Assembly (NCBI GenBank): GCA_016873165.1
Contig: VGXV01000003.1
Span: 79,679-143,678, forward strand
DNA from: Planctomycetota bacterium
GTDB taxonomy: Bacteria; Planctomycetota; Brocadiia; Brocadiales; Brocadiaceae
Length of the DNA stretch: 64,000 bases
Direction of reading: 5' to 3'
Both the position numbers and the translations under genes were made by a program. This document shows positions 63,894-64,000 of this stretch, one piece after another. The notes below the pieces were generated by a model that worked only from the letters and a program-made list of their open reading frames with translations, was not told where the DNA came from and did not search any database. The number at the start of each line of letters is the position of its first letter. Within the stretch, counting starts at the first letter, position 1.

Positions 63894-64000
63894 TTAATAA
63901 CTATGTAAAGCCTCTTCCTGGATTCCAAAAGCATCAAATATAACCCTCTGTTTTTTTGACACCTCACTGAGAAAAGGTTCATTTTTTTGTATGTGTGTTA
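63894..64000 (-). CDS. C-terminal fragment of a gene cut by the window edge
   Basis: Minus-strand reading enters at the window edge and runs 35 codons to TAA at 63894-63896: it reads NEPFLSEVSKKQRVIFDAFG, then IQEEALHSY. The ending resembles the C-termini of some IS-type transposases, but the piece is too short to be sure. Confidence 0.35.
   Translation of the reverse strand, partial: THIQKNEPFLSEVSKKQRVIFDAFGIQEEALHSY

Overview
This 64 kb window is a piece of bacterial chromosome of moderate, slightly AT-rich composition. It most resembles an anammox-type planctomycete (Brocadiales, Kuenenia/Brocadia-like). That assignment is an inference from gene content: a bc1/b6f-like operon with a split cytochrome b, a GltD-like NAD(P)/FAD/Fe-S subunit and an eight-haem cytochrome c; an archaeal-type PEP carboxylase; two bacteriohemerythrins; exported beta-propeller proteins; many PAS, REC and HD-GYP signalling proteins; and intergenic spaces crowded with dispersed palindromic repeats. 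There is no rRNA or recognisable tRNA, no CRISPR array and no intact transposase gene.

Layout. 1-1100: N-terminal part of a membrane receptor (Cache + HAMP) cut by the window edge. 1483-2394: folD. 2549-6768 (minus): an exported arylsulfotransferase-like protein followed by a large seven-repeat SBBP propeller protein. 7068-8336 (minus): a Nudix hydrolase and an HPF/cold-shock fusion. 8624-15717 (minus): the respiratory operon, Rieske - cytochrome b N-terminal half - an unlisted 50-aa membrane peptide - GltD-like oxidoreductase - cytochrome b C-terminal half - octahaem cytochrome c. 16048-17229: a lone DUF4143 ATPase. 17286-21734 (minus): exported acetolactate decarboxylase, exported cyclophilin, PilZ protein, HD hydrolase, PpiC-type foldase. 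22110-31065: hemerythrin, phosphofructokinase, REC-PAS-HD-GYP protein, zinc-ribbon protein, sulfurtransferase, ICMT/NnrU-like membrane protein, ABC-F ATPase. 31350-37854: archaeal-type PEP carboxylase, MntA-HepT pair, DUF2959 lipoprotein, HtpG, Phd/RelE pair. 37982-43901 (minus): two PAS histidine kinases and a sigma-54 activator in one operon. 45476-61397 (plus): a full chemosensory cluster (soluble MCP-like protein, STAS, CheY, CheA, two membrane MCPs, CheW, CheR, CheB) ending with a REC-HD-GYP phosphodiesterase and a second hemerythrin. 62744-63646: glyQ.

How the parts work together. The respiratory operon encodes a quinol-oxidising bc complex extended at both electron ends: a multihaem cytochrome c on the acceptor side and a pyridine-nucleotide flavoprotein with Fe-S clusters on the other. 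The chemosensory cluster is complete enough to work as a unit (receptors, kinase, coupling protein, adaptation enzymes, response regulator). Its last genes suggest a link to c-di-GMP turnover and to oxygen or redox sensing.

The most striking non-gene content is at least two families of short non-autonomous elements with terminal inverted repeats. They are bounded by 8-bp direct repeats that can be read directly: AAAAACTG, CAGTTTTT, AATTCCGG/AATCCCGG, CGCTTTAT and GATTAAGG. One copy sits inside another repeat and restores it when removed. Several further palindromic families (G/C-rich 'CCCCTCCC' blocks, 'GGTGGATTAAG' palindromes, 'GTAGAGACGC' hairpins) fill the spaces between genes, including the spaces inside the chemotaxis and respiratory operons.
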